DNA from: JACQFK01 sp964619955
GTDB taxonomy: Bacteria; Planctomycetota; MHYJ01; JACPRB01
DNA: 64,000 nucleotides
Direction of reading: 5' to 3'
Assembly (NCBI GenBank): GCA_964619955.1
Contig: CAZUJF010000016.1
Span: 1-64,000 of the forward strand
The position numbers and the translations under genes were made by a program. The notes below the pieces were generated by a model. It did no database searches. It was not told where the DNA came from and saw only the letters and a list, made by a program, of their open reading frames with translations. Shown one piece after another: positions 1 through 8,158 of this stretch; the first letter of the stretch is position 1; each line of letters starts with the position of its first letter.

Positions 1-57
1 CCAGTCGCCTGAAGGCGAGGGGTTTGCTGATCCCCGAGGTGGGGACTCTAAAGGGAC

Positions 58-86
58 GGTAGCCGGTAGTTAGTAGCCGGTAGCCG
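58..86. repeat. GTAGC-type short intergenic repeat, copy A
   Basis: An iterated stretch built from GGTAGCCGG, GGTAGT and TAGTAGC units lies just downstream of the minus-strand gene ending at 102. Related stretches occur at 34826-34855 and, inverted, at 37604-37636. The other bases from 1 to 101 hold no gene I can support. Confidence 0.5.
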
Positions 87-101
87 AAAGAAGCGGCAAG
101 G

Positions 102-881
102 CTACTCGAAGCTCAGGACGGCCTCGAGCTTGCGGCTCTTGACCGTGATCTCGCCGACCTTGCGACGCTCTTCCTCGTTCGTGTTGGGCTTGCGGATCAT
201 CTCGACCATGTCGGTGGCCGACTCGAGGGTGGCGGAGAGCATCAGGGACACCGGACGGTTCTTCCCGGTGTCGTAGACCAGCGTGCCCGACTTCAGGGTC
301 AGCGTGACCTGCGTGTTCGGGTCGGCGCCCTTCCCCGACAGCGTTCCCGCCAGGGTGATGTTGGCGCGGCCGCCCTCCACCGACTGGCAGGTGCATTCCA
401 GCTTGCCCGTGCCTTCGACCAGCGCGCCCGGATACAGCAGGGGCAGCAGGTCCTTGGATTCCACCGACCAGCGGGCGCCGGCCGTGGCGTTGCCCCCGGG
501 GGGCAGGATGCGGACGAGGTCGTTCCAGGCCCCGAGGTTCTGGCCCTCGGCGGGCGCGGATCCGCCCTTGACGTCCTGGACGCTCCAGCCGGCGTCGGTC
601 CGGACGGCCAGATAGGTGTTTCCGGAGAGCGCGGTCGCCTTTTCCTCGAGCGGGGTGTCCGTGCCGCTGCGCTGCAGGCGCGAGGACAGGCACTGGATGC
701 GGACCGAGCGGGCATCCACGCGTTCCTGGGAGTAGGCGTCCTTGCGGGAGACGTTCAGGAGCTTCGTGGCCTCCCCGTTGCCGTCCCGGACGACGATGTC
801 GAGTTCGACACTCGACTCGACCTTGATGCCGGTCTTGTCGGCGGCCTGAAGCAAGAGCGCGAGCGCAAAAACAGCGTGCAT
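102..881 (-). CDS. Secreted protein of unknown function
   Basis: A 259-residue protein with an N-terminal hydrophobic segment (residues 1-14, MHAVFALALLLQAADK) that looks like a short signal peptide, so it is probably exported. The rest is beta-rich and polar, with a lone C-x-C pair (ECTC) near residue 170. I recognise no family. The start is the ATG at 881: it has a GGGAGG Shine-Dalgarno 8 bases upstream and a TTGACA-16-TAAGAT promoter (938-911). The reading frame stays open far upstream, but that part is antisense to queA. It is divergent from queA, with overlapping promoters. Confidence 0.75.
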   Translation of the reverse strand: MHAVFALALLLQAADKTGIKVESSVELDIVVRDGNGEATKLLNVSRKDAYSQERVDARSVRIQCLSSRLQRSGTDTPLEEKATALSGNTYLAVRTDAGWSVQDVKGGSAPAEGQNLGAWNDLVRILPPGGNATAGARWSVESKDLLPLLYPGALVEGTGKLECTCQSVEGGRANITLAGTLSGKGADPNTQVTLTLKSGTLVYDTGKNRPVSLMLSATLESATDMVEMIRKPNTNEEERRKVGEITVKSRKLEAVLSFE

Positions 882-910
882 GAACGATTCCTCCCGTAGG
901 TCGAAGTTCG

Positions 911-938
911 ATCTTATAATACCCCCCGCTCCTGTCAA
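911..938 (-). promoter_or_regulatory. Sigma70-type promoter of the 881 gene
   Basis: On the minus strand TTGACA (938-933), a 16-base spacer and TAAGAT (916-911) lie 29 bases before the ATG, which has its own GGGAGG. The -10 shares bases with the queA -10 on the other strand. Confidence 0.55.
915..920 (+). promoter_or_regulatory. -10 box of queA
   Basis: A perfect TATAAT ends 18 bases before the queA ATG. No Shine-Dalgarno is seen between them, so the 5' leader would be only about 11 bases. No clear -35 is visible. Confidence 0.45.
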
Positions 939-1889
939 ATGAAAGTCTCGGACTTCGACTTCGCCCTGCCCCCGGATCTGGTGGCCCTGGAACCCGCCCC
1001 GCGCCGGGACGGCTCCCGTCTGCTGGTCCTGCACCCCGACGGCCGCATCGAACACCGCCGTTTCCCGGACGTCGTGGAGTATCTGAGGGGTGAGACGGTC
1101 TACCTGAACGACACGAAGGTGCTGAGGGCGAGGGTGGCGCTCCTTCGGGACACGGGGGGGCGGGTGGACGCCCTGCTGGTAAGGCGCCTGGAGGAGCGGC
1201 GCTGGCTGTCCCTCCTGGATGCCGGGGGGCGGCTGAAGGTCGGGGAGGAGCTGGGCTGGGGGGACGGGGGCCGGGTCCGGCTGTCCGCCCGGGACGCCGA
1301 CCATTGGACCCTGGACTTCGACACCGAGCCGGATCTGGCGCGGGTGGGGCGGCCTCCGCTGCCCCCCTACCTCAAGCGGGAGGCCCGGCCGGAGGACGAC
1401 GAACGGTACCAGACGGTGTACGCCCGGAACGAGGGGGCGATCGCGGCGCCCACGGCGGGGCTGCACTTCACCCCCGAGATCCTCGCGCAGCTCAAGACCC
1501 GCCGGCTCACGCTGCACGTGGGGGTGGGGACGTTCAAGCCGGTCCGCTGCGAGGAGGTGGAGGAGCACCGGATGCATCCGGAGCGCTACGAGATCCCGGA
1601 GCCCCCGGAGGGCCGGGTGGCGGCGGTGGGGACGACGAGCTGCCGGACGCTGGAGACCTGGGCGCGGACGGGGCGGACGTCGGGGGAGTCCGACCTCTTC
1701 ATCCATCCCCCCTTCGAATTCAAGGTGGTGAAGACGCTGCTGACGAACTTCCATCTGCCCAAGAGCACGCTGCTGATGCTGGTCTGCGCCTTCGCGGGCC
1801 GGGAGCGCCTCCTGGAGGCCTACCGGGAGGCGGTCCGCGAGCGCTACCGCTTCTTCAGCTACGGCGACGCGATGCTGCTCCTGAGCTGA
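939..1889 (+). CDS. queA: S-adenosylmethionine:tRNA ribosyltransferase-isomerase QueA
   Basis: QueA transfers and isomerises the ribosyl group of SAM onto preQ1 at tRNA position 34, giving epoxyqueuosine in the queuosine pathway (cytosol). The 316-residue protein carries the family hallmarks IAAPTAGLHFT (about residues 167-177), HVGVGTFKPV and, near the C terminus, NFHLPKSTLLMLV and the YRFFSYGDAM ending. It is slightly shorter than the usual 340 or so residues, apparently in the internal barrel domain. The ATG at 939 gives the canonical MKVSDFDF start. It stands alone, divergent from the 881 gene, and ends at a very long inverted repeat shared with the convergent gene at 1974. Confidence 0.97.
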   Translation: MKVSDFDFALPPDLVALEPAPRRDGSRLLVLHPDGRIEHRRFPDVVEYLRGETVYLNDTKVLRARVALLRDTGGRVDALLVRRLEERRWLSLLDAGGRLKVGEELGWGDGGRVRLSARDADHWTLDFDTEPDLARVGRPPLPPYLKREARPEDDERYQTVYARNEGAIAAPTAGLHFTPEILAQLKTRRLTLHVGVGTFKPVRCEEVEEHRMHPERYEIPEPPEGRVAAVGTTSCRTLETWARTGRTSGESDLFIHPPFEFKVVKTLLTNFHLPKSTLLMLVCAFAGRERLLEAYREAVRERYRFFSYGDAMLLLS

Positions 1890-1963
1890 CCCCGAAAAAA
1901 ACAGCCCGTCTGTTTTGTCGTGTCCCGGGACACGACAAAACAGACGGGCTGCTTTTTTCGGGG
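1890..1963. terminator. 37-bp-arm perfect palindrome, bidirectional terminator
   Basis: Arms at 1890-1926 and 1927-1963 match at 36 of 37 positions with no loop: CCCCGAAAAAA, then CAGCCCGTCTG, then TTTTGTCGTGTCCC, mirrored. It starts at the queA stop codon and ends 10 bases before the stop of the convergent gene at 1974. A run of A on one side and T on the other lets it act as an intrinsic terminator in both directions. It is much longer than needed for that alone. Confidence 0.85.
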
Positions 1964-1973
1964 TGCGGGGGCC

Positions 1974-2639
1974 TCAGGCCAGGAAGGCGGGCAGCTTCTT
2001 GTCGAGGCTGACGTCCACCAGCTTGCGCAGCAGGACGTAGGAGAACTTCGGCCAGAAACCCTCCTGCTGGCCCGAACGGTGCTCGAAGGCCTCGATCTCC
2101 TTCGCCTGCGCATCCATGAAATCCACCATCTTCTTGAGCGCGAAGGTCTCCTCGATCCGGAAGTCCTTGTTGACCTCCGCCAGCTCCTCGCGAACCTTCA
2201 CGGCGCTCGCCACCGGCACAGGCTCCTCTTTTCCGCCCGGCGAGACCCAGAGCGGCTTCGGAAAATCCACGGGGACCAGCAGGCAGGGGCGGTCCCTCAG
2301 GACGTGAAGGTGCGGCCAGCGCTTCTCGGCGGCCCATTCCGTCGCATTCTTGAGCCAGGTCTTCAATTCCCGGACCAGGCCCATGCGCGCGACCTTCAAA
2401 TTGCAGGCCCGCCCGCCTTCCGCCTGGTCCCAGCCGCCCGGGGTCCCCTTCTGGGAACGGATCCCGTCGTTGACCTGCCGGATCACGGCCTTCACCTTCG
2501 CGCGCTCGCCCCACCGGGCGAAGAACCCGCGCTTGGAGTGAACCTCGCGGTAGGCGAACCAGAGAGGTTCGACCCGGCCGTCGAAGCCGGGACCGCATCC
2601 CGCCCGGCGAAAAGTGGTGTCCGCCCCTGGCTCCGCCAT
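1974..2639 (-). CDS. Unknown protein downstream of a Ser/Thr kinase
   Basis: A 221-residue soluble protein with no signal peptide, membrane segment or family motif I recognise. It is rich in charged and aromatic residues (WFAYREVHSK, FWPKFSYVLL). The ATG at 2639 is 32 bases after the kinase stop at 2672 and has a G-rich Shine-Dalgarno-like stretch, so the two are probably co-transcribed. Its place behind the kinase makes it a candidate substrate, regulator or effector, which is inference from position only. It ends at the long palindromic terminator. Confidence 0.7.
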   Translation of the reverse strand: MAEPGADTTFRRAGCGPGFDGRVEPLWFAYREVHSKRGFFARWGERAKVKAVIRQVNDGIRSQKGTPGGWDQAEGGRACNLKVARMGLVRELKTWLKNATEWAAEKRWPHLHVLRDRPCLLVPVDFPKPLWVSPGGKEEPVPVASAVKVREELAEVNKDFRIEETFALKKMVDFMDAQAKEIEAFEHRSGQQEGFWPKFSYVLLRKLVDVSLDKKLPAFLA

Positions 2640-2671
2640 CCCGCCCCCCGCTGTGGCTTCCGCTGCGTCCG

Positions 2672-4009
2672 CTACCGCTTGCGCCGCTTGAATTCTTCCA
2701 GCTTCGACAGCTTCCGCGTCGTGGGCGGCGGAGGCTGCACGGGCACCCGCCGCGTGCTGGCGGGCCCCGCGGACGAGCCCCCCGGCTTTCCGCCCAGGTT
2801 GACCATCTTCATGATCTTCGATTCCGGCGCATCCGGCGACTCCCGGTACTCCAGCGAACGGAAGCCGTCGATCTGCTCCTTGATGTCGTCCGCCAGCTCC
2901 CGCGGCGTCGAATAGCGCAGCTCCTTGTCCTTCGACATCATGCGCTCGATGAAGTAGTGCATGTGCTTGGACACGCGCTGGTTCTTCATGCCGCCCGAGT
3001 TGAGCGACTCCATCACCTGCTTCGCCATGACCTCGAGCGAGTCCGACCCCGAGAACGGCGTCTCGCCCATCACCATGTGGTAGAGGGTCGCGCCCAGCGA
3101 GTAGATGTCCGCCCGGACGTCCAGGTCCCGCTGCCCGCGCGCCTGCTCGGGGCTCATGTACTGGACGGTGCCGCTCGTGGTCTCCTCCTCGCCCGTCGAC
3201 TCCGCGCCGATCTCCTGCGCGAAGCCCAGGTCGATCACCTTCACCCCGCCGCCCTTGAGGAGGAAGATGTTTCCGGGTTTGATGTCCCGGTGGATGATGC
3301 CCCGCGACTGCATGTAGTCGACGCCCTTGGCCGCCTCCTCGATGATCTCGAGCGCGCGGGCCTCGGAGAATCGTTTTTCCCGGTCCAGGGCCTCCTGCGC
3401 CGACTCCCCCTCGAGATATTCCATCAGGAGGTAGCACAGCGGGCCCATCATGCCCTGGCTGTAGCCCTTGACGATGTTCGGATTGTCGAACGACACGAGC
3501 AGCCCCGACTCGCGCTGGAAACGCCGCACCGCCCGCTCGTCCTTCGACAGCGACGGGTGGATGATCTTCAGCGCCGCCTTGCGCCCGTGGTCCACGTCCT
3601 CCGCCAAGAAGACCGTCGCCGTGCCGCCCACGCCCAGTTTGCCGACGATGCGGATGCCGGGGATGGGCTCGTTCGGGCCCGCCGCGCGGGCCGGGGCCGG
3701 CGGGGCCGGCGCGGTCTTGATCCGCTGGGACACGGGCGCGGGGCGGGAGACCCCCGTCGGGGTCGGCGCCGCCGCGGCGGGCGGAGGGGCCGCCTTCCGG
3801 GCCTGCACGATCTTGTTCGCGGCCGCCGACAGCGTCTGGATCTGCTGGGCCGTCAGCACGCCCCGGTCCAGGCAGATCGATTCCACCGTGCGCGCCTCGG
3901 CGCCGGCCGGCCGTTCGTTGAACTCCGCCAGGATCTCCGCCGCCTCTTCGTGGGTCAAAAAATTGTTCTTCGAGGCGATCGCCATGAAGACCATTTCGAA
4001 GTTCGGCAT
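2672..4009 (-). CDS. Ser/Thr protein kinase (Hanks type) with N-terminal extension
   Basis: A 445-residue cytosolic kinase. Residues 1-75 are a helical region, 75-112 a Pro/Ala linker, and about 117-390 the kinase domain. Visible are the P-loop GKLGVGGTATVF (123-134), Lys148 (AALKII), the alphaC Glu in RFQRES, HRDIKPGN (240-247) with catalytic Asp242, and GTVQYMSPEQ. The metal-binding DFG is DLG here (Asp260). The C-terminal tail is Pro-rich and basic, with no transmembrane segment. A TTGACT-18-TAGAAT promoter ends 10 bases before the ATG. It forms an operon with the unknown gene at 2639. All catalytic residues are present, so activity is expected. Confidence 0.95.
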   Translation of the reverse strand: MPNFEMVFMAIASKNNFLTHEEAAEILAEFNERPAGAEARTVESICLDRGVLTAQQIQTLSAAANKIVQARKAAPPPAAAAPTPTGVSRPAPVSQRIKTAPAPPAPARAAGPNEPIPGIRIVGKLGVGGTATVFLAEDVDHGRKAALKIIHPSLSKDERAVRRFQRESGLLVSFDNPNIVKGYSQGMMGPLCYLLMEYLEGESAQEALDREKRFSEARALEIIEEAAKGVDYMQSRGIIHRDIKPGNIFLLKGGGVKVIDLGFAQEIGAESTGEEETTSGTVQYMSPEQARGQRDLDVRADIYSLGATLYHMVMGETPFSGSDSLEVMAKQVMESLNSGGMKNQRVSKHMHYFIERMMSKDKELRYSTPRELADDIKEQIDGFRSLEYRESPDAPESKIMKMVNLGGKPGGSSAGPASTRRVPVQPPPPTTRKLSKLEEFKRRKR

Positions 4010-4019
4010 GAAGCCGTCG

Positions 4020-4049
4020 ATTCTAAGGGCGCGCGGCCGGACAAGTCAA
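4020..4049 (-). promoter_or_regulatory. Promoter of the kinase operon
   Basis: On the minus strand TTGACT (4049-4044), an 18-base spacer and TAGAAT (4025-4020) are followed by 10 bases and the ATG at 4009. Transcription would begin about 4 bases before the start codon. There is no Shine-Dalgarno. Confidence 0.65.
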
Positions 4050-4055
4050 TTTGAG

Positions 4056-4091
4056 TCCGCCGTAGCCCATCCCCGACAGGGCGAAGGAGGA
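4056..4091 (+). repeat. Dispersed GCCGTAGCCCA hairpin repeat, copy 1
   Basis: TCCGCCGTAGCCCAT, CCCC, then GGGCGAAGGAGGA, able to fold as an imperfect hairpin. Related copies lie at 10979-11019, 23582-23622 (inverted) and 34152-34186. It sits in the divergent gap between the kinase and the 4158 gene. Confidence 0.6.
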
Positions 4092-4157
4092 TGAACCCGG
4101 GACATTTGCCCGACGGGGGGTTATACTCCTGAAGTTGCACACTGCGAGGATCCTCAT

Positions 4158-4631
4158 TTGATTCGGATGGAGCTGTCCCGCATCATCATCAGCGAGACGA
4201 ACGACGAGCAGGTCATCGTCCTCAAGGAAAACGAGGGCGACCGGGCCTTCCCCATCGTCATCGGCATCTGGGAGGCCGTCGCCATCGACCGCAACATCAA
4301 GGGCAAGAAGACCCCCCGACCGATGACCCACGACCTCATCGAGAACATCATCGGCGGCCTCGACTCCAAGCTCGAAAAGGTCGTCATCACCGACCTCAAG
4401 GACCGCACCTTCTTCGCCCGCCTCTTCCTCAAGCGGAACGGGAAAAGCGTCGAGATCGATTCGCGCCCCAGCGACGCCATCGCGCTCGCCGTCCAGATGA
4501 AGGCGCCGATCTGGGTGAACGAAGCGGTCATCGAAGAGGTGCTGTCGGCCGGCACGAACGGCGGCGGACTGCCCGGGCCCGAACCCGAGCCCGGCCCCGA
4601 GGACGAGGGCGACGAACCCGAGGAAAAGTAG
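4158..4631 (+). CDS. Bifunctional nuclease (BFN/DUF151) domain protein
   Basis: 157 residues. The BFN fold covers about residues 5-130, with the family pattern FPIVIGIWEAVAID, then RPMTHDL, then VVITDLKDRTFFARL and the SRPSDAIALAV motif. BFN proteins are small cytosolic proteins; some relatives have nuclease activity, but the bacterial role is poorly defined. The C-terminal 25 residues are an acidic Pro/Glu/Gly tail. The TTG at 4158 is chosen because GAGGA ends 8 bases before it; an ATG at 4167 is 16 bases away and is the alternative. A possible -10 (TATACT) lies at 4122-4127. It is convergent with the next gene at a 2-base gap. Confidence 0.9.
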   Translation: MIRMELSRIIISETNDEQVIVLKENEGDRAFPIVIGIWEAVAIDRNIKGKKTPRPMTHDLIENIIGGLDSKLEKVVITDLKDRTFFARLFLKRNGKSVEIDSRPSDAIALAVQMKAPIWVNEAVIEEVLSAGTNGGGLPGPEPEPGPEDEGDEPEEK

Positions 4632-4633
4632 GC

Positions 4634-6175
4634 TCAGGGCCCCTTCCGCGAGAGCACCAGCCCCACCACGCCGTTGTAGTAGAGCAGGATGTCCGTCGCG
4701 CCGTCGGAATTCACGTCCATCACCTGGATCCCCTTCGGATGCCGCTCCACGGGGATCCTCCAGTGGGCCGTGCCGTCGAAGCCGATCCGCTTTCCCCGGC
4801 CCGTCTCCTCCACCACGCCGGGATGGATGAGGAGTTCCTTGCGCTTCGGGTCCATGACGAGCAGGTCCGGGCGCCCGTCGCCCGAAAGATCCCCCCGGAT
4901 GAAGACCAGGGGCACCGCGCCCGCCCCCGTCTTGTTCAGATCCTCCCGCCGCACGAAGATCCGCTTCTCGAAGACCGGGTCCGCCAGGAAACTGTTGCGC
5001 GCGGGATCGAATTGGAAGACCTCGTACGAAAGCGCCACGTCCCCCAGCAGCACGGCGTTCACCGCCTGCTTCATGAGGTCCGTGCGCAGCCGCGACGTGA
5101 CCACGTCGAGGAAGCCGTCGCCGTTCATGTCGATGAACTCCGGGTCGATCGAGACGCCGTCGATCGCGATGCGCCGGTCCGCGACGAAGTTCCCCTTCCC
5201 GGTTCCCAGGTGCAGGTAGACGTTCGTGCGGATCGAGTCCCAAAGGCCCAGCTGCCCCTCGACCTTCGTCACGACCAGGTCGGCGAGCTTGTCGTTGTTG
5301 ATGTCCGCGAACTTGATGAAGCCGATGTTGACCGTGTCCTTCTTCGCCTCGTCCCGCAGCGTGGGCACCGTGTAGGACACCTTCCAGGGCCGCGTCGACA
5401 CGAAGACCCCCTTCTCCTTCTGGAGGAAGTACGTGACGGTGTCCTTCAGGATGACCACGAGGTCCGAGAGGCCGTCCCCGTTGATGTCCACCGGCTCCAC
5501 GCGCGGCAGTTCGCTGAACGCCACCAGGTGGGCCGGCACGAACTCGGGCGCCTCGGCCCGCCCGCCCACCGCGATCGCCCGGGCCGCCCCCTCGGGCAGG
5601 TCCGCCTCCAGCCGCGCCACCCGGCCGAAGACGCCGGGGGCCGTCTGGAAATACACGCGATAGCCGTCGTCGAGCGGCACCACCAGGTCGTCCAGGCCGT
5701 CCCCGCTGAAATCCATGCGCCACTGCCAGACCGGGATCTGCTTCAGCGAAGGCGCGTGGAAGAACGTCGGCACGTGGATCAGCTTCACCGGACGCTCCGC
5801 CGGCCCCTTCTCACCCCAGGGATAGACCCAGACGCCGTCCTCGGCGAGGAACCCGATCTCCGTGCCGCCGCCGGGCAGGAAATCCCCGAACACGAGCGCG
5901 GCGGCATCGTCGCTCAGCGGCCAGAGCAGGTCGGGGGTCTCGCGGAATTTGTGATCCTTCTGGAAATGGACCGCGATCCAGCGCTCGGGGATCTTCTTGT
6001 CGAAGTCGATCGAGAGGTTGACGATGTCCGCGCGGCCGTCGCCGTCCATGTCGTAGTTCAGCGTGGCCTGCCGGCGCCCGTGCACCGAGAGATACTGGAT
6101 CCCGAACTCGCGGGACTGCGCCTCCGCCGGAAGGGCCGGCGCCAAAAGCAGGAGCGCGGGAAGCAGGGAACGCAT
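4634..6175 (-). CDS. Secreted FG-GAP/VCBS-repeat protein
   Basis: A 513-residue exported protein: signal peptide at residues 1-19 (LLPALLLLAPALPAEAQ), then repeated calcium-binding-like blocks such as DMDGDGRADIV, DFSGDGLDDLV, DINGDGLSDLV, DINNDKLADLV, DMNGDGFLDVV and DLSGDGRPDLL. This is the FG-GAP/VCBS pattern of an integrin-alpha-like beta-propeller. Such proteins act outside the cell or at its surface; the ligand is unknown. The ATG at 6175 starts the signal peptide. The reading frame continues upstream, but only antisense to the 6212 gene. Divergent from 6212 with a 36-base gap. Confidence 0.88.
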   Translation of the reverse strand: MRSLLPALLLLAPALPAEAQSREFGIQYLSVHGRRQATLNYDMDGDGRADIVNLSIDFDKKIPERWIAVHFQKDHKFRETPDLLWPLSDDAAALVFGDFLPGGGTEIGFLAEDGVWVYPWGEKGPAERPVKLIHVPTFFHAPSLKQIPVWQWRMDFSGDGLDDLVVPLDDGYRVYFQTAPGVFGRVARLEADLPEGAARAIAVGGRAEAPEFVPAHLVAFSELPRVEPVDINGDGLSDLVVILKDTVTYFLQKEKGVFVSTRPWKVSYTVPTLRDEAKKDTVNIGFIKFADINNDKLADLVVTKVEGQLGLWDSIRTNVYLHLGTGKGNFVADRRIAIDGVSIDPEFIDMNGDGFLDVVTSRLRTDLMKQAVNAVLLGDVALSYEVFQFDPARNSFLADPVFEKRIFVRREDLNKTGAGAVPLVFIRGDLSGDGRPDLLVMDPKRKELLIHPGVVEETGRGKRIGFDGTAHWRIPVERHPKGIQVMDVNSDGATDILLYYNGVVGLVLSRKGP

Positions 6176-6193
6176 CAGCCCCTCATCATAACG

Positions 6194-6199
6194 TATAAT
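6194..6199 (+). promoter_or_regulatory. -10 box of the 6212 operon
   Basis: A perfect TATAAT ends 12 bases before the ATG at 6212, with no Shine-Dalgarno between. The leader would be about 5 bases. Confidence 0.5.
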
Positions 6200-6211
6200 C
6201 CCGGTCCTTCC

Positions 6212-8158
6212 ATGAGCGTCGCTCGCACGGTGGACTTCGGCGGGACGGACGACGAACTCGCGAAGTACCTGCTCGAGTTCGCCGGGCGCCTGCGCGCCCT
6301 CGTCGCCCGGGACCGGCGCAAGGGCGCCCCCGAGCGGAGCTGGATCCTTTCCGCGGGCGCCTGGCTCTCCCCCAACCCGAACAGCCTCCCCTTCCGCCTG
6401 CGCATCCGCCGAGAAGGGTCGACCCTCCACCTGGAGCCGACCGCCGTCGCCTTCCCCTGGACCCGGGCGAAGACCGCCCGCATTCTGGCGTTCCGCCAGG
6501 GCCAGCTTGCGGACTACCTCACGCAGCGCAGCCGCGGCTCGGGTCCGGAGAAGTTCGACGAGCTCCGCCTTCGCGAACCCTTCGCCCCCTACGGCGGGGA
6601 TGCGGCGGCCCTGACCGCGTCGTACACCTGGGCGGCCGCCTCGGGGCTCGCGGCCCTCGCCGCCGCCGTGCTCGCCGGAACGGCTGTGTTTCTCCCACTC
6701 CTGGCGCTCGCCGGGCGCGAAATCGCGGAACGCGCGTCGGCCCTCTCGGGCGCGGGCGGCCTGGTCCTCCCCTCGCCCGCCGAACTCGCCGGCCGCGGCG
6801 CGGGCGCCCTCCTCGGCTCCGCGTTCGTGTTCGCCTTTCCGATCGCCTTCCTCGGGGGCTTGCTGCACGCGCTGGCGCTCGCCGTCGCCGACCTCCATGT
6901 CCGCGCGTCCCGCATCCCCCAATCTTCGTTCCTCTTCCTCGCCCTCCTCGTCGGCGTGGGCCTCTTCCCGTACTTCCCCTTCCTCTGCTGGCCCCTCGCG
7001 CTGGTCTTTCCCGCCGCGATCCATGCCGCCCACACGTTCGTCTGGGCCCGGCGGCGGGAGCGCGTCCGCGAGGGGCCCCGTCCCCGCCGCCTCGTGACGG
7101 CCGCCGGCTTCGTGCTCGCCATCGGCCTGCTCGGCGGGGTCATGCCGAAACCGGCCGCCTCCAAGGACCTCACCGACCGCATCGCCCTCTTCCGCGACAA
7201 GGTCCTGCTCGGCCACCCCCTCGGCCGCCAGGCGGCGCTCTTCTACTACCGCCACACGCTCTTCGCCGCCGATCCGCTCAAGGAGTTTTACACGGTCGAT
7301 GAACAGCGGGCGGTGCGCGCGCAACGCATTGCGGTCTGCCCCCGGGAGGATGCGGCGGCGGCGCTGCGCGCGCTGGACTTCAGCGTCCTCTCCTCGGGCG
7401 CCGTCTACGACGTGATGCTCGGCGACCGCGGCCTCTCGCGGGACGGCGTCGTGATCCCGCTCAAGAACCCGGCCGACCGCCAGGAACTGCGCCGCGCGCT
7501 GTCCGACCTCAGCGCGCGCACGTTCCGGGGCGGCCCCCTCCGCGACGTTTCCTGGCTCGGCTGGCAGGCGCTGTATCTCGGCGGCCCCGTCGCCGCGCTG
7601 CTGCTCTTCCTCGCCCTCTCGACGCCCTTCGTCTCCGTCCTGTTCCGCGTCCTCCAGCCCAAGGCCGCGCTGATCACGCTGACGGTCTGCCTGCTGAGCA
7701 CGTTTCTCACGATGCTCTGGGCGGAGTCCCGCTCCGCCGGCGGGACCGAAGCGCTCGCCGCGCTGCGTGAGAAGCCGGATGCGGAGCGCCTCCGCCCTGC
7801 CCTGACGCACGCGTCCGTCGCCGTGCGGCACGAGGCCGCGTACCGCGCATCCCAGCTGCCGGACACGGCGGCGCTCGCCGACGCGCTGCTCCAGGCGGTG
7901 GACGACGCGGATTTCCGGGTCCGCCTCTGGGCCTGCGCCGCGCTGGGCCGGAGCAAGGACCCCCGCGCGTACGAGCGGCTCGTGGCGCGGCTCTCCGACC
8001 GGGAGTTCTTCGTCCGCTACCGCGCCGCCGAGGGGCTCGGCCTCCTGAAGGACGTGCGGGCGGAGGGGGCGCTCGTCAAGATGGTCCGCGACGGGACCTG
8101 GTACGAGGGCCTCTACGCGCTCCACGCCCTGCGCCGCCTGCGTCCGGAGCGCTATTGA
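6212..8158 (+). CDS. Polytopic membrane protein with C-terminal HEAT repeats
   Basis: 648 residues. A soluble N-terminal domain of about 125 residues is followed by hydrophobic segments near residues 145-170, 205-225, 238-262 and 295-312, a large extramembrane domain, then two more segments near 450-470 and 485-510. The last 130 residues are HEAT-like repeats (AVRHEAAYRASQLPD, DFRVRLWACAALG, FFVRYRAAEGLG). It is the first gene of an operon: its TGA overlaps the ATG of the permease at 8158, which is followed by an ABC ATPase. It may be an accessory or substrate-recognition part of that transporter; this is inference from the overlaps. Confidence 0.82.
   Translation: MSVARTVDFGGTDDELAKYLLEFAGRLRALVARDRRKGAPERSWILSAGAWLSPNPNSLPFRLRIRREGSTLHLEPTAVAFPWTRAKTARILAFRQGQLADYLTQRSRGSGPEKFDELRLREPFAPYGGDAAALTASYTWAAASGLAALAAAVLAGTAVFLPLLALAGREIAERASALSGAGGLVLPSPAELAGRGAGALLGSAFVFAFPIAFLGGLLHALALAVADLHVRASRIPQSSFLFLALLVGVGLFPYFPFLCWPLALVFPAAIHAAHTFVWARRRERVREGPRPRRLVTAAGFVLAIGLLGGVMPKPAASKDLTDRIALFRDKVLLGHPLGRQAALFYYRHTLFAADPLKEFYTVDEQRAVRAQRIAVCPREDAAAALRALDFSVLSSGAVYDVMLGDRGLSRDGVVIPLKNPADRQELRRALSDLSARTFRGGPLRDVSWLGWQALYLGGPVAALLLFLALSTPFVSVLFRVLQPKAALITLTVCLLSTFLTMLWAESRSAGGTEALAALREKPDAERLRPALTHASVAVRHEAAYRASQLPDTAALADALLQAVDDADFRVRLWACAALGRSKDPRAYERLVARLSDREFFVRYRAAEGLGLLKDVRAEGALVKMVRDGTWYEGLYALHALRRLRPERY

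Noticed and set aside
4158..4631. Naming the BFN-domain protein a proven nuclease
   Set aside because: Only the domain can be supported; enzymatic activity in this lineage is not shown by the sequence.
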